Shown here: positions 8,469 through 17,967 of the stretch, in pieces
Position numbering within the stretch: the first letter of the stretch is position 1
Layout of the letters: each line of letters begins with the position of its first letter
From: Planctomycetaceae bacterium
Lineage (GTDB): Bacteria > Planctomycetota > Planctomycetia > Pirellulales > Pirellulaceae
DNA: 64,000 nucleotides
Reading direction: 5' to 3'
Assembly (NCBI GenBank): GCA_020638995.1
Contig: JACKHM010000005.1
Span: 434,001 to 498,000, forward strand
The notes under the pieces: model-generated
What the model saw: the letters and a program-made list of their open reading frames with translations, nothing else
What the model was told of the DNA's origin: nothing
Database searches by the model: none
Translations under genes and position numbers: made by a program

Positions 8469-9851
8469 ATGTTAGGACGAAGCTGCCACCAAACGACGTT
8501 GCGTAATGCGGCAATAGGTGTTGTCGCCACGTTAACGGCGCTTTTCAGCTTTTCCCCGCATTGGGAGGTGGCAGGCGGTGAGAAAACCGGTTTGGCAAAC
8601 TACATTGACACCAGCAGCGACGCCCGCCCCCAAAAGAAACAGCCATCCAAGGTTACTTTGACGAGCTCGGTGCGCGCTGAGGCTACGAGCACGTTCGCCA
8701 ACCGTGGCCCCACCACAGTGATCGTCGAAGAGCCGCCTTTGTATCGAGCTCCCGCCGAGTGCTGCCCCACCACATCGTGTTGGCAGACGTGCTTTCACGG
8801 TTTTTGGGTCCGTGGCGAGTACTTGCACTGGTGGACGGATGCCATGGATATCCCGCCGCTGGTCACCACGAGTCTTGCGGGCACGACACCGAATACCGCG
8901 GGCGTCTTGCTGCAACCTGGAACGCAAACGCTGCTCGGCAGCGGTGATCTCGGCGGATCAGGCCAATCCGGCGCTAGAATTTCCGCCGGATGGTGGATCG
9001 ATCCTAGTGCATGTCGCGGATTTGAGGCCAACTATTTTCACCTTGGAACCAAGACTTCGAGTTTCGCCACTGATAGCGCAAGCACGCCAATTCTCGCTCG
9101 ACCGGTCTTTGATACTGGAACGAGTTCCGAAACCGCGATGCTTGTCGCTCACCCGGATTTCCTCACAGGAACGATCAATGTCGATGCGACGACCGAGTTG
9201 CAAGGCGCTGAGGCCTTGTTTCGCCGACGCCTCTTTCAAGGCTGTGACTCTCGAGTGGACTTTCTGTTCGGGTATCGCTTCGCGAAGTTGGACGAGAGTT
9301 TGAATATTTCGCAATCGTCCTTGTGGACCGCAACTCAGGGCGCTATTGTCGCGGGCACAACTCAAAACCTCTTCGACTCGTTCGCGACCGACAACCAGTT
9401 CCACGGTGGCGAGCTGGGAATCGCATATACGCAGCAGTACAGTTGCTGGTCTTTGGACGCGACGATGAAGATGGCATTGGGAAACAACCGTTCGACGGTC
9501 ACGATCGATGGGCAAACAGTTAACACCGTTCCCGCTGGTGGTTCGGCGACGTTTGTCGGCGGTCTACTCGCCCAGCAAACGAATATCGGTCGCTATGAAC
9601 GAGACGCATTTGGTTTCATCCCTGAGCTCACCATCACGGCACGTCGCGACGTAACTTGCAATTTGAGCATTTCGGTCGGCTACAACCTGATGTATTGGAC
9701 AGCGACGCTTCGACCCGGCGATCAGATCGATCGTCAAGTATCCCAGTTTCCGCCTGAAGCTCCGATGGGTACACAACGTCCCGCATTCAATTTCCAAAGC
9801 GGCAGCTTTTGGGCTCAAGGGTTGAACCTCGGACTAGCCTACCAATTCTGA
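8469..9851 (+). CDS. BBP7-family outer-membrane beta-barrel protein
   Basis: A 460-aa predicted outer-membrane protein of the planctomycete BBP7 family. A hydrophobic N-terminal segment (about residues 12-32, IGVVATLTALFSF) looks like a signal peptide. After a low-complexity linker comes a Cys-rich patch (CCPTTSCWQTC) and the family hallmark FWVRGEYLHWWTD near residue 117. The rest alternates short polar and hydrophobic stretches with many aromatic residues and ends in NLGLAYQF; a terminal Phe is typical of barrels inserted by BamA. The function of the family is unknown; porin-like or structural roles have been suggested. It stands alone, with the ECF/kinase pair divergent upstream. Confidence 0.85.
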   Translation: MLGRSCHQTTLRNAAIGVVATLTALFSFSPHWEVAGGEKTGLANYIDTSSDARPQKKQPSKVTLTSSVRAEATSTFANRGPTTVIVEEPPLYRAPAECCPTTSCWQTCFHGFWVRGEYLHWWTDAMDIPPLVTTSLAGTTPNTAGVLLQPGTQTLLGSGDLGGSGQSGARISAGWWIDPSACRGFEANYFHLGTKTSSFATDSASTPILARPVFDTGTSSETAMLVAHPDFLTGTINVDATTELQGAEALFRRRLFQGCDSRVDFLFGYRFAKLDESLNISQSSLWTATQGAIVAGTTQNLFDSFATDNQFHGGELGIAYTQQYSCWSLDATMKMALGNNRSTVTIDGQTVNTVPAGGSATFVGGLLAQQTNIGRYERDAFGFIPELTITARRDVTCNLSISVGYNLMYWTATLRPGDQIDRQVSQFPPEAPMGTQRPAFNFQSGSFWAQGLNLGLAYQF

Positions 9852-9888
9852 GAGGAACAGCCCGATCGCGAGGCTCACAACTCCGGGT

Positions 9889-10608
9889 TTACCGCATGCG
9901 ACGCCAGTTGTAGGTATTTGCAAAGACCAAGTCTCCGACAGGCCCAATGAAACCTCGGCCACGGTGAAGGCGAGCAACCTCGTCGATCAAGGTGAAATGA
10001 ATTGGGGGCATCGGGTCCAGCGGGGGCAAAGGTTGCACGAACGATTCCTGCGACAGGTGCAGTTCGGTCACGGAGCAGACTCGCCGCAAGTCGACCTGCA
10101 CCAAATCGTTTGGTGGGCTAGTTTTCCCATGAACTATGGTGAGCGTGCCATCAGTTGTATCGGTGCCAGGAATCGGTATCGCCGCCAATTCGATCTGACC
10201 TTCGTTCAGTTTCACTTCGGCTAGATCAATGGCAACCGTCACCGCCGAAATGTCGTTTTTGATCGTAAAGGGCACATCTACCAAAGTGCCCGATCCCTCG
10301 GCCAAACTTGTGGTGGAAAATGCGAAGATCGTAAGCACGCCGGCTTGTTGATCGACGCTGGCCATCGCCACACCACGGCCAGCCCATGCGTTACCAGCAA
10401 CGATATCCTTCGCTCGCACATCAAGCTGTGCCGCGTCGTACTCAATGCGAATCTCCGCGGCTCGAATTCCCGTCGTGTCGTCAACGGTCACAGGCACGGT
10501 CACTTGAGATCCCGGATGTACGACAATCGCATCGGAGATCTGAACGGTCGTCAGCAAGTCGCGACTTTCCAGGAGTTCATATCGCAGCCGGCGATGGCAA
10601 GAGCGCAT
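9889..10608 (-). CDS. Small secreted cohesin-domain protein with LEPR-XLL-like leader
   Basis: About 239 aa. The N-terminus carries YELLESRDLLTT, a LEPR-XLL-like export leader. Residues about 20-155 resemble a type I cohesin: an opening VVHPGSQVTVPVTV strand, the GIRAAEIRIEYDAAQLDV core, and later SLAEGSGTLVDVPFTI. Cohesins bind dockerins, and dockerin-like repeats occur in two other genes in this window. The C-terminal 60 residues are proline-rich and end in NWRRMR. I chose the ATG at 10608 because GAGG lies six bases before it; the reading frame extends upstream to a TTG at 10641. It is a close relative of the next gene upstream, which shares the cohesin region, so the two look like divergent paralogues. 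Confidence 0.7.
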   Translation of the reverse strand: MRSCHRRLRYELLESRDLLTTVQISDAIVVHPGSQVTVPVTVDDTTGIRAAEIRIEYDAAQLDVRAKDIVAGNAWAGRGVAMASVDQQAGVLTIFAFSTTSLAEGSGTLVDVPFTIKNDISAVTVAIDLAEVKLNEGQIELAAIPIPGTDTTDGTLTIVHGKTSPPNDLVQVDLRRVCSVTELHLSQESFVQPLPPLDPMPPIHFTLIDEVARLHRGRGFIGPVGDLVFANTYNWRRMR

Positions 10609-10791
10609 AGCGTTCCTCTTCCTTGAGGGACACGGGATCAACAGAAAAGCGTCGAACGACTAGCCCCACGCCGAGAACCGACTGTGGCCGGAGCGGATTC
10701 GTACCCGATTTGCTTTAGGCGTCAAATATCAATTTGAGGGAAGAAGGCGATTCGCCGATTCGTGCGCTGCAAAATCGGGCGGAAATTGTTG

Positions 10792-12138
10792 CTACCAGCT
10801 ATCGGTGACGGCGAACACTTCGTCGAGTGTCAACAGTTCGTCGGAGAGATCGCAGAATTGCTCGCTCGACGGAGCTTCCCCCTCCGCGACAACATTAGGT
10901 TGTGGGAAGTTCTCGCTCCAGATGGCGTCCATAGAACGGACATCCAGTGTGGCGATCTTCGTTTCTGCTTGCTCCGCGACTGCAGTCGTAGTGATCGCAG
11001 GCGTCATATTGATCGCCGGGGAAGTATCTGAAATCGTACAAACCGTCGAGATCTGAGTCTCGCTCGGTTTCACGAGCGCGGCACCCGATACGATTACGTC
11101 AGACGAGCCTTCCCCCTCGGGTTGCAATGTCAGAATCGGCGTTGCAGTAACCTGGGCCGCGATCGACGTTGGGCCTTCCCCTTCTGCTTGCGGAGTGTTT
11201 GAGACAGTAACCGTTTGCGCGTTGCTGACGCCGCTCTCGGCATCCGCATTGATTTGCTGGACTTCGGCGATCCAGTTCGTCGAACCGATCGGCATCACGA
11301 GAGTTGTGAACAAGCGATTATAAATGAACTCAGGTCGCAAACCGAGTTCTCGAAAGTCCTGGCCTGTCAGGTTCTGGTTGGCAATCAGTTCGACGGCAAT
11401 TTCATTGACTCCTCCATCGATGTAGGCGGCGGGTTGCGACTCTTGAATCCGGTAAGTTCCGGGACTGACATTCGCAAACTGATAGCTCCCATCGCTTTGC
11501 GTTGTCGTTTGTACTTGGGCATTCGTGACCGTATTGACGAGCGTTACGGTGATGCCGGACAAGCCTTCCGTCGAGTCTGCCTGATTGTTAGTGTTGACAT
11601 CCGCGTACACAGTCCCCGACACCATCGCATCGCCCGTCGGCGGGTTATCGTCTTCCGTGACAGTGATCCGTCCGTCAGTTGCGTCGGAGCCGGGTTGAGG
11701 CGTCACGTCGAGGGTGATTGCGCCCTCGTTCAGCCGCACTTCGGTCAGATCGATGACCGTCGATGCCCCCACCGTCGCGCCGGACTGAATCGTAAATCGA
11801 AACTCGACGAGGCTGCCGCTGGTTACCGGGAGAGCATTGGCAGCAAAGATCGAGACGACAATCGTGCCTGCCGCGTCGTCGACACTGGCGACCACGTCGA
11901 CCGTTGCATCACTCGACCAAACATTTCCCGCCAGGACGTCTGACTCGCTAATGTCCAGCTGGGTCGTATCGTAGGCTAGTCGGACCTCGGCCGCTCGGAT
12001 GCCAGACGCATTGTCGATGTTCAATGGTGTCGAGACCAGCGCCAGAACTTGCCCCGTCAAGTCATCCGGGATGTCAACAGCCGTGAGCAACCGGCGAGTC
12101 TCGAGTGATTCAAAACCAAGTCGTCGGGAACGAACCAT
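10792..12138 (-). CDS. Secreted protein with cohesin and SdrD_B-like domains
   Basis: 448 aa. The leader is FESLETRRLLTA at residues 9-20. Residues about 25-160 form a cohesin-like domain (ASGIRAAEVRLAYDTTQLDI, then SGSLVEFRFTI). This is followed at about 185-275 by an SdrD_B or Cna-B-like beta-sandwich: GTVYADVNTNNQADSTEG, SDGSYQFANVSPGTYRI, then the FRELGLRPEFIY linker. The rest is low complexity and contains three acidic Glu-Gly-Glu motifs (QAEGEGP, QPEGEGSS, VAEGEAPSS). The end, DEVFAVTDSW, resembles the C-terminus of the 2068-aa protein gene at 18565-24771. Likely a non-enzymatic surface or matrix protein; its role as a dockerin receptor is inference. Confidence 0.7.
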   Translation of the reverse strand: MVRSRRLGFESLETRRLLTAVDIPDDLTGQVLALVSTPLNIDNASGIRAAEVRLAYDTTQLDISESDVLAGNVWSSDATVDVVASVDDAAGTIVVSIFAANALPVTSGSLVEFRFTIQSGATVGASTVIDLTEVRLNEGAITLDVTPQPGSDATDGRITVTEDDNPPTGDAMVSGTVYADVNTNNQADSTEGLSGITVTLVNTVTNAQVQTTTQSDGSYQFANVSPGTYRIQESQPAAYIDGGVNEIAVELIANQNLTGQDFRELGLRPEFIYNRLFTTLVMPIGSTNWIAEVQQINADAESGVSNAQTVTVSNTPQAEGEGPTSIAAQVTATPILTLQPEGEGSSDVIVSGAALVKPSETQISTVCTISDTSPAINMTPAITTTAVAEQAETKIATLDVRSMDAIWSENFPQPNVVAEGEAPSSEQFCDLSDELLTLDEVFAVTDSW

Positions 12139-12831
12139 ACGATCGTCTCACAATGCTGGATGAAAGCGGGAAGTGAAGTATTCTTTATCGTCACCTGAGG
12201 CTCACGGAAAGTAATTCCGATTGCAAAGCGCGTGGCGACGACAGCCTTTCATCTTTACAGGTAAGGTTCCGCGTGACTTTTGTCACGACTTCCGACCGCC
12301 GATTTGAATTATTTCGACCCGGGACACTTTGGTCCGTAACGCCCTTATCGATTGCGAGGATAGCACCGGCCTGCGAGTCGGGGGCGACAGGGGTATTTTC
12401 GGAATCGGGGGGGCTAGTATCCGTAACTTCTTCAAATAGCATGAATTGCAGACAGGCAAGTGCGACGACTGGTCGCTGGGGCATTCGATTCTCGCGAGTC
12501 ACCAAAAAGAATTTTTTGAAAATCTGTGACAAGTCTCGCAAGATTACGTACCAAAGGATTAGATCGCGCTGAAGTTCCGAAACGGAGACAATTTCGCCAT
12601 CAGGCGCAACAAGTGTCGTGGGGCCTATGGCAAATCGAAGCGAGGGCACGGAATACACACATCCCGCCAATTCGCTTCGTAGGTAGCTAACGTCTGGAAC
12701 TCAGCCTCTCTGGTGGAAGGGATTATCCGCCAGCCGCCGGCGCACGACTCGCGCCAAACTCCGTTTCCAACAGCAACAATTGTCCAAAACTTCGCAGTTC
12801 GCGAAGAGATTTTCTTCGTACAAAGGGCCAC
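12139..12831. other. Divergent intergenic region upstream of the 1705-codon cadherin gene
   Basis: 693 bases with no convincing gene. It contains an inverted repeat CGTGAC-TTTT-GTCACG (12272-12287) and a hairpin CTTCGC-AGTTC-GCGAAG (12790-12806) followed by ATTTTCTT, 25 bases before the cadherin-gene start. The second looks like a short terminator or leader hairpin; the first could be a symmetrical regulator site. A 159-codon minus-strand frame (12191-12670) begins with TTG, has no recognisable domain and was not called. Confidence 0.4.
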
Positions 12832-15800
12832 ATGATGAACCGGTTTACCAAGTTGATTCAGTTGATCGAGCGGCAGTGTTCTTGGTCGGGTGGTTCAAAC
12901 CGCAATCACAATAAGACCGCCCGTTACGAACGTCGGCGATTGTTTCTTGAACCGCTGCAATCACGCGAGGTTATGGCAGTCGCGGTCGAGGCCTTCATGC
13001 CCACGCCGAGCGGCTTTGTGGCCGAGTTGAGCGCCGAAATTCAGCAAGATGTTCTCAACCTGTACGATACCGAAAGTGGCGCCCTGGGGGCGGCAGATGT
13101 AACGCTGGTCGGAAATGTCACGGGTAACGTGCCTGGATCGTTGGTGGTCGAGGGCACAACGCTAACCTTCATTGCGACTGGCGGCGCATTGCCCACTGAT
13201 ACGTACACGGTCACGATGCGAAGTGCTTCCGATGGCATCGTCGACCAAGTCCTTGGCGAATCGCTTGACGGTGAATTCGATGGCAGCTTTCCTTCTGGAA
13301 ACGGCATAGCGGGGGGTGACTTTACCACCACATTCGCGGTCGCCACGAATCCGCTCGTCGTGAGCATTCCGGACTTCGCACGCGGGCCGACACAGGCCGT
13401 TCAAGTCCCTGCGATGGGAAGTGGTGCTGAGCTTCCGGCCGGTTTGCCAATTCAATTGAGCAATGCCGACGGCGTCACTTCGTTCACATTGACGGTTGCG
13501 TACGATCCGGCTTTGCTCACGATTACGGGCGCGGAACTTGGAGCAGACGCACCTAGCGGAAGCCAGGTTCAAATCAATCTCGATACGCCCGGGCAAGCAA
13601 CGATTGCTTTCTTCGCGCTCGACCCAATGACAAGCGGGCCTGCCGATGTTGTCAGTTTGGTTGCTGAAGTGCCAGAGTCCGCTACCTACGGTGCCACGCA
13701 GGTTGTCGATATTACGCTTTTGGAGGTAAACGCGGGCGGATTGCAGGCCACAGCAGATGATGGACTTCATGTCGTGGCCTTTCCCGGCGATGCCAACGCG
13801 AATCGCCGGTACGATGCCGAGGATGCTCGGCTGATCGCCAGGACGGGTATCGGCCTGGACACAGGTTTCGTAACGTCAACACCAACTACGACATCGACGG
13901 CGAGCCTGCTCTTTCCGAGCGTGGATGCCGCGATCATTGGTGATGTCACTGGCGTCGATGGCCTTAGCCCGTTGGATGCCAGTGATATCTTGCGGCGGGT
14001 CGTCGGCCTCTCGACCCCCAACATCCCCCCGCTTCCGACCGCTCAAAGTCCAACAAACTTGAGTCTTTCTTCAACCACGGTCTTGGAAAATCAACCTAGC
14101 GGGACGTTGGTGGGGACCTTCGCCAGCACGGACCCCGACATGGGCGATTCCTTTACTTATAGCTTGGTAGCTGGTACCGGCGACACGGACAATGCGTTGT
14201 TCTCGATCAGTGGTGCGACACTGCAAACAGCGGTCGAATTTGATCATGCCTCGCAGCAAACGCTCTCTGTGCGAGTTCGAACCACCGACTCCACCGGACG
14301 CTTCTTCGAGAAGGCATTCACGATCTCTGTAACCGACATCAACGAGGCTCCAACTTCCGTTGCCATCAGCAACGACACGATAGCCGAAGAAATTGCGATT
14401 GGCACGCCGGTTGGAATTCTTACAACCGGCGACCCGGATGCGAACAATTCGTTCACTTACAGTCTTGCTTCCGGTACGGGAGATACGGACAACGCCTTCT
14501 TCACGATTGTTAACGATGAACTTCAGGTCGCTGCCGCGGTCGACTTTGAAACACAGTCTTCGTACAGCGTCCTCGTCCGCAGCACCGACCAGGGTGGATT
14601 GTCGGTAGATCAGATCCTCACGATTGTCGTCACAGATGTTAACGAAGCGCCGACCGCGGTGGCCTTGAGTAACAGCACGGTCCAGGAGGCACAGTCGATC
14701 GGTGCGCTCGTTGGTGTCCTGACCACGACCGATCAAGACAGCGGCGACTCCCACACCTACAGCCTCGTTGCCGGAGACGGTGACGCGGATAATGCGTCGT
14801 TCACCATCGATGGCGACGAACTGCTAACGGCGGAAGTCTTTGACTTTAACACGCAAGCCTCGTACACAGTTCGCGTGCAAAGCATGGACGCAGGCGGTTT
14901 GACATTCGAGCAGGTGATTACGATTTCAATCACCGAAGTGAATGTGGCTCCGACGGCAGTCAGTTTGGATAGCACTTCGGTCGACGAAAATCTATCGATT
15001 GGCACTGTCGTCGGCATGCTCAGCACGACCGACGCGAATAGCACAGATACACACACTTATTCCTTCGTCGCGGGCGATGGTGATTCAGACAACGCAACCT
15101 TCGCGATTAATGGAGACCAGTTGCTAACGGCAGCTGACATCGACTTTGAAACGCAATCCAGTTACACGATCCGAGTGCAAAGTATGGATCAAGACGGCTT
15201 GTCCGTCGAGCAAATGCTGACGATCGATGTGAATGGTGTCAACGAAACTCCAACCGCGGTGAGCTTGAGCAACGACACAATCGCCGAGGACGCTGCCAGT
15301 GGATCGGTCGTTGGCGCGATGACAACAGTCGATCCGGACAGTGGTGACACCTTTACTTACACGCTGGTTGCCGGAGAGGGTGATACCGACAACGCCTCGT
15401 TCGCCATTGTGAACGACGAACTACAAACTGCCGTCGCTTTAGATTTCGAGACGCAGTCGAGTTACATGGTTCGCGTCCAGAGCATGGATCAAGATGGATT
15501 GAGCGTCGAGCGGATGTTGACGATTTCGGTTTCGGACGTCAATGAAACTCCGACCGCTCTCGCAATCAGCAATTCCACTGTCGCCGAAGCTGAGCCTTCC
15601 GGAACCGTTGTCGGCATATTGACCACCAGCGATGTCGACGCCGGCGACACCTTCACCTACAGCCTTGTGGCAGGTGACGGCGATACCGACAATGCTTCGT
15701 TCGCGATCAGCGGCGACGAGTTACAAACGACCGAAGTATTCGATCAAGCGACGAAGGATACCTACAGCATCCGCGTGTCGACGATGGATGCAGGTGGGTT

Positions 15801-17949
15801 GATGTTCGAGCAGGTGCTGACAATCACGATCTCGGAAACGAATGTGGCTCCGACCGCGGCCAGTTTGGATAGCACTTCGGTCGACGAAAATGTATCGCTT
15901 GGTACTGTCGTCGGCACGTTCAGCACGACCGATGCAAATAGCACAGACACACACACATATACGTTCGTCGGCGGCGATGGTGATACAGACAACGCAGCCT
16001 TCACGATTGATGGAGACCAGTTGTTGACGGCTGCTGACGTGGACTTCGAGACTCAGGCTTCCTATAGCATTCGCGTGCAAAGCACAGACACATACGGCTT
16101 GTCCGTCGAGCAAATGCTGACAATCGATGTGAATGATGTCAACGAAACTCCAACCGCGGCGAACTTGAGCAACGATACAATCGCCGAGGACGCTACCAGT
16201 GGATCGGTCGTTGGCACGCTGACGACAGTCGATCCGGACAGTGGTGACACCTTTACTTACACGCTGGTTGCCGGAGAGGGTGATACCGACAACGCCTCGT
16301 TCACCATCGTGAACGACGAATTGCAAACCGCTGTCGCCTTAGATTTCGAGACGCAGTCGAGTTACTCGGTTCGCGTCCAGAGCATGGATCAAGATGGATT
16401 GAGCGCCGAGCAGATGCTGACGATTTCGGTGACGGACGTCAACGAAGCTCCGACCGCCCTCGCGATCAGTAATTCCACCGTCGCCGAAGCTGAGCCTTCC
16501 GGAACCGTTGTCGGCATGTTGACCACCAGCGATGTCGACGCCGGCGACACCTTTACCTACAGCCTTGTGGCAGGTGACGGCGATACAGACAATGCTTCGT
16601 TCGCGATCAGCGGCGACGAGTTACAAACGACCGAAGTATTCGATCAAGCGACGAAGGATACCTACAGCGTCCGCGTGTCGACGATGGATGCAGGTGGGTT
16701 GACGTTCGAGCGGGTGCTGACAATCACAATCTCGGAAGCGAATGTGGCTCCGTCAGCGTTGGCGATCGACGCAACGACGGTGGACGAAAACAGCGATGTA
16801 GGCACTGTTGTCGGCATGTTCAGCACGACAGACGCCAATGCAGCGGATACGCACAGCTACGAGTTGGTCGCGGGGGAAGGTGACACGGATAATGCCTCGT
16901 TTGCCATCGACGGCGAAGCTTTGTTGACGGCTGTGGCCATCGACTTCGAGACACAATCTAGTTACAGCATCCGCGTACGAAGCACAGATCGCTACGGTCT
17001 GTCCATGGAAGAAATGTTTAGCGTCACGGTCAACGACCTCAACGAAGCTCCCACTGCGTTGGCGTTGAGCAATGACACAGTGGAGGAAACCTCGCCAGTC
17101 GGTACGGTCGTCGGCATGTTCAGCACGACCGATCCGGAAAGTGGCGATACGTTCACTTACAGCCTGGTGGAGGGCGACGGCGATACGGACAACGCCACCT
17201 TCACGATTGACGGCGACGAGTTAAAGACCGCGGAACTGTGCGACTGCGGCATCAATATCACGTACAGCATCCGAGTTCAGTCGATGGATCAAGACGGACT
17301 GGCCATCGAGCAGAACTTTACCATCGCAGTCGTCCAACCAAATGTGGCTCCAACAGCAGTGGCCTTGAGCAGTTCATCGATTGACGAGAATGAGGCTCCA
17401 GGAACAGAAGTTGGCACCCTCACGAGCGCGGATGCTAACGAAGGCGACACCCACACCTATGCCTTGGTAGCCGGCACAGGCGACACGGACAACGCGTTGT
17501 TCAGCATTGCCGTCGATCAACTGTTCGCGGATGCTTCGTTCGACTTCGAGTCGCAAGACGCGTATAGCATCCGGGTACAAAGCACTGATTCGTCGGGGCT
17601 GTCGGTAGAACAGACTCTGATGGTTACAGTCAACGATTTGAATGAAACTCCGACAGATCTAATGCTGAGTAACGATACGGTTGTCGAAGATGCAATGGTC
17701 GGGACAGTCGTGGGTCTTCTGTCCACAGCCGATCCAGACAGCGGCAACACACACAGCTATAGCCTGGTTGCGGGCGAAGGTGATACCGACAATGGATCGT
17801 TCGAAATCGTTGGCGATGAACTACGAACGGCGGTGACGCTCAACTTTGCAACTCAGTCGAGCTACTCGATCCGAGTTCAAAGCATGGACCAAGGTGGAGA
17901 ACTCTTCGAGAAGGTCCTCACAGTCTTGGTATCTGAACTTTCGGCCTAA
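12832..17949 (+). CDS. Giant secreted cadherin-repeat protein with cohesin-like and dockerin domains
   Basis: 1705 aa. The leader is FLEPLQSREVMAV (about residues 42-54), a LEPR-XLL-like motif after an unusually long Arg-rich extension. Residues about 50-180 look like a beta-sandwich (SwmB/Big-like). Residues about 195-310 are cohesin-like (GVTSFTLTVAYDPALLTI). Residues about 318-395 carry two dockerin-type calcium loops, PGDANANRRYDAEDARLI and GDVTGVDGLSPLDASDIL. The remaining 1300 residues are 13 cadherin-like repeats of exactly 100 aa, each with a VxENxxxGTVVG opening, FTYSLVAGDGDTDNASF and a closing TDVNEAPT; the acidic positions suggest calcium binding. Likely an adhesin or matrix protein. 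Two ATG codons lie at the start. Repeat 11 carries the protein's only Cys pair outside the leader region. Confidence 0.85.
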   Translation: MMNRFTKLIQLIERQCSWSGGSNRNHNKTARYERRRLFLEPLQSREVMAVAVEAFMPTPSGFVAELSAEIQQDVLNLYDTESGALGAADVTLVGNVTGNVPGSLVVEGTTLTFIATGGALPTDTYTVTMRSASDGIVDQVLGESLDGEFDGSFPSGNGIAGGDFTTTFAVATNPLVVSIPDFARGPTQAVQVPAMGSGAELPAGLPIQLSNADGVTSFTLTVAYDPALLTITGAELGADAPSGSQVQINLDTPGQATIAFFALDPMTSGPADVVSLVAEVPESATYGATQVVDITLLEVNAGGLQATADDGLHVVAFPGDANANRRYDAEDARLIARTGIGLDTGFVTSTPTTTSTASLLFPSVDAAIIGDVTGVDGLSPLDASDILRRVVGLSTPNIPPLPTAQSPTNLSLSSTTVLENQPSGTLVGTFASTDPDMGDSFTYSLVAGTGDTDNALFSISGATLQTAVEFDHASQQTLSVRVRTTDSTGRFFEKAFTISVTDINEAPTSVAISNDTIAEEIAIGTPVGILTTGDPDANNSFTYSLASGTGDTDNAFFTIVNDELQVAAAVDFETQSSYSVLVRSTDQGGLSVDQILTIVVTDVNEAPTAVALSNSTVQEAQSIGALVGVLTTTDQDSGDSHTYSLVAGDGDADNASFTIDGDELLTAEVFDFNTQASYTVRVQSMDAGGLTFEQVITISITEVNVAPTAVSLDSTSVDENLSIGTVVGMLSTTDANSTDTHTYSFVAGDGDSDNATFAINGDQLLTAADIDFETQSSYTIRVQSMDQDGLSVEQMLTIDVNGVNETPTAVSLSNDTIAEDAASGSVVGAMTTVDPDSGDTFTYTLVAGEGDTDNASFAIVNDELQTAVALDFETQSSYMVRVQSMDQDGLSVERMLTISVSDVNETPTALAISNSTVAEAEPSGTVVGILTTSDVDAGDTFTYSLVAGDGDTDNASFAISGDELQTTEVFDQATKDTYSIRVSTMDAGGLMFEQVLTITISETNVAPTAASLDSTSVDENVSLGTVVGTFSTTDANSTDTHTYTFVGGDGDTDNAAFTIDGDQLLTAADVDFETQASYSIRVQSTDTYGLSVEQMLTIDVNDVNETPTAANLSNDTIAEDATSGSVVGTLTTVDPDSGDTFTYTLVAGEGDTDNASFTIVNDELQTAVALDFETQSSYSVRVQSMDQDGLSAEQMLTISVTDVNEAPTALAISNSTVAEAEPSGTVVGMLTTSDVDAGDTFTYSLVAGDGDTDNASFAISGDELQTTEVFDQATKDTYSVRVSTMDAGGLTFERVLTITISEANVAPSALAIDATTVDENSDVGTVVGMFSTTDANAADTHSYELVAGEGDTDNASFAIDGEALLTAVAIDFETQSSYSIRVRSTDRYGLSMEEMFSVTVNDLNEAPTALALSNDTVEETSPVGTVVGMFSTTDPESGDTFTYSLVEGDGDTDNATFTIDGDELKTAELCDCGINITYSIRVQSMDQDGLAIEQNFTIAVVQPNVAPTAVALSSSSIDENEAPGTEVGTLTSADANEGDTHTYALVAGTGDTDNALFSIAVDQLFADASFDFESQDAYSIRVQSTDSSGLSVEQTLMVTVNDLNETPTDLMLSNDTVVEDAMVGTVVGLLSTADPDSGNTHSYSLVAGEGDTDNGSFEIVGDELRTAVTLNFATQSSYSIRVQSMDQGGELFEKVLTVLVSELSA
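14041..17940 (+). repeat. Thirteen tandem 300-bp cadherin-repeat units
   Basis: Every unit is exactly 300 bp. The N-E/V-A/T-P-T unit boundary recurs at 14341, 14641, 14941 and every 300 bases to 17641, with no insertion or deletion. The first unit begins at 14041. Sequence divergence between units ranges from slight to moderate, so the conserved length suggests selection on repeat geometry or ongoing gene conversion. Confidence 0.95.
14941..16740 (+). repeat. 900-bp higher-order tandem duplication (three cadherin units each)
   Basis: Units 4-6 (14941-15840) and units 7-9 (15841-16740) are near-identical in order and at DNA level, far more alike than neighbouring units. For example, the stretches starting at 15541 and 16441 differ at only a few bases per line. 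This indicates a recent three-unit duplication inside the older array. Confidence 0.9.
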
Positions 17950-17967
17950 GCCGGAAATCTGACTTCG

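Noticed and set aside
8215..8475. 86-codon plus-strand frame upstream of the BBP7 gene
   Set aside because: No homology features, overlaps the BBP7 start, and lies in a divergent promoter region.
12191..12670. 159-codon minus-strand reading frame
   Set aside because: TTG start, no ribosome-binding site, no recognisable domain and mixed composition; it overlaps likely regulatory sequence. Treated as intergenic.
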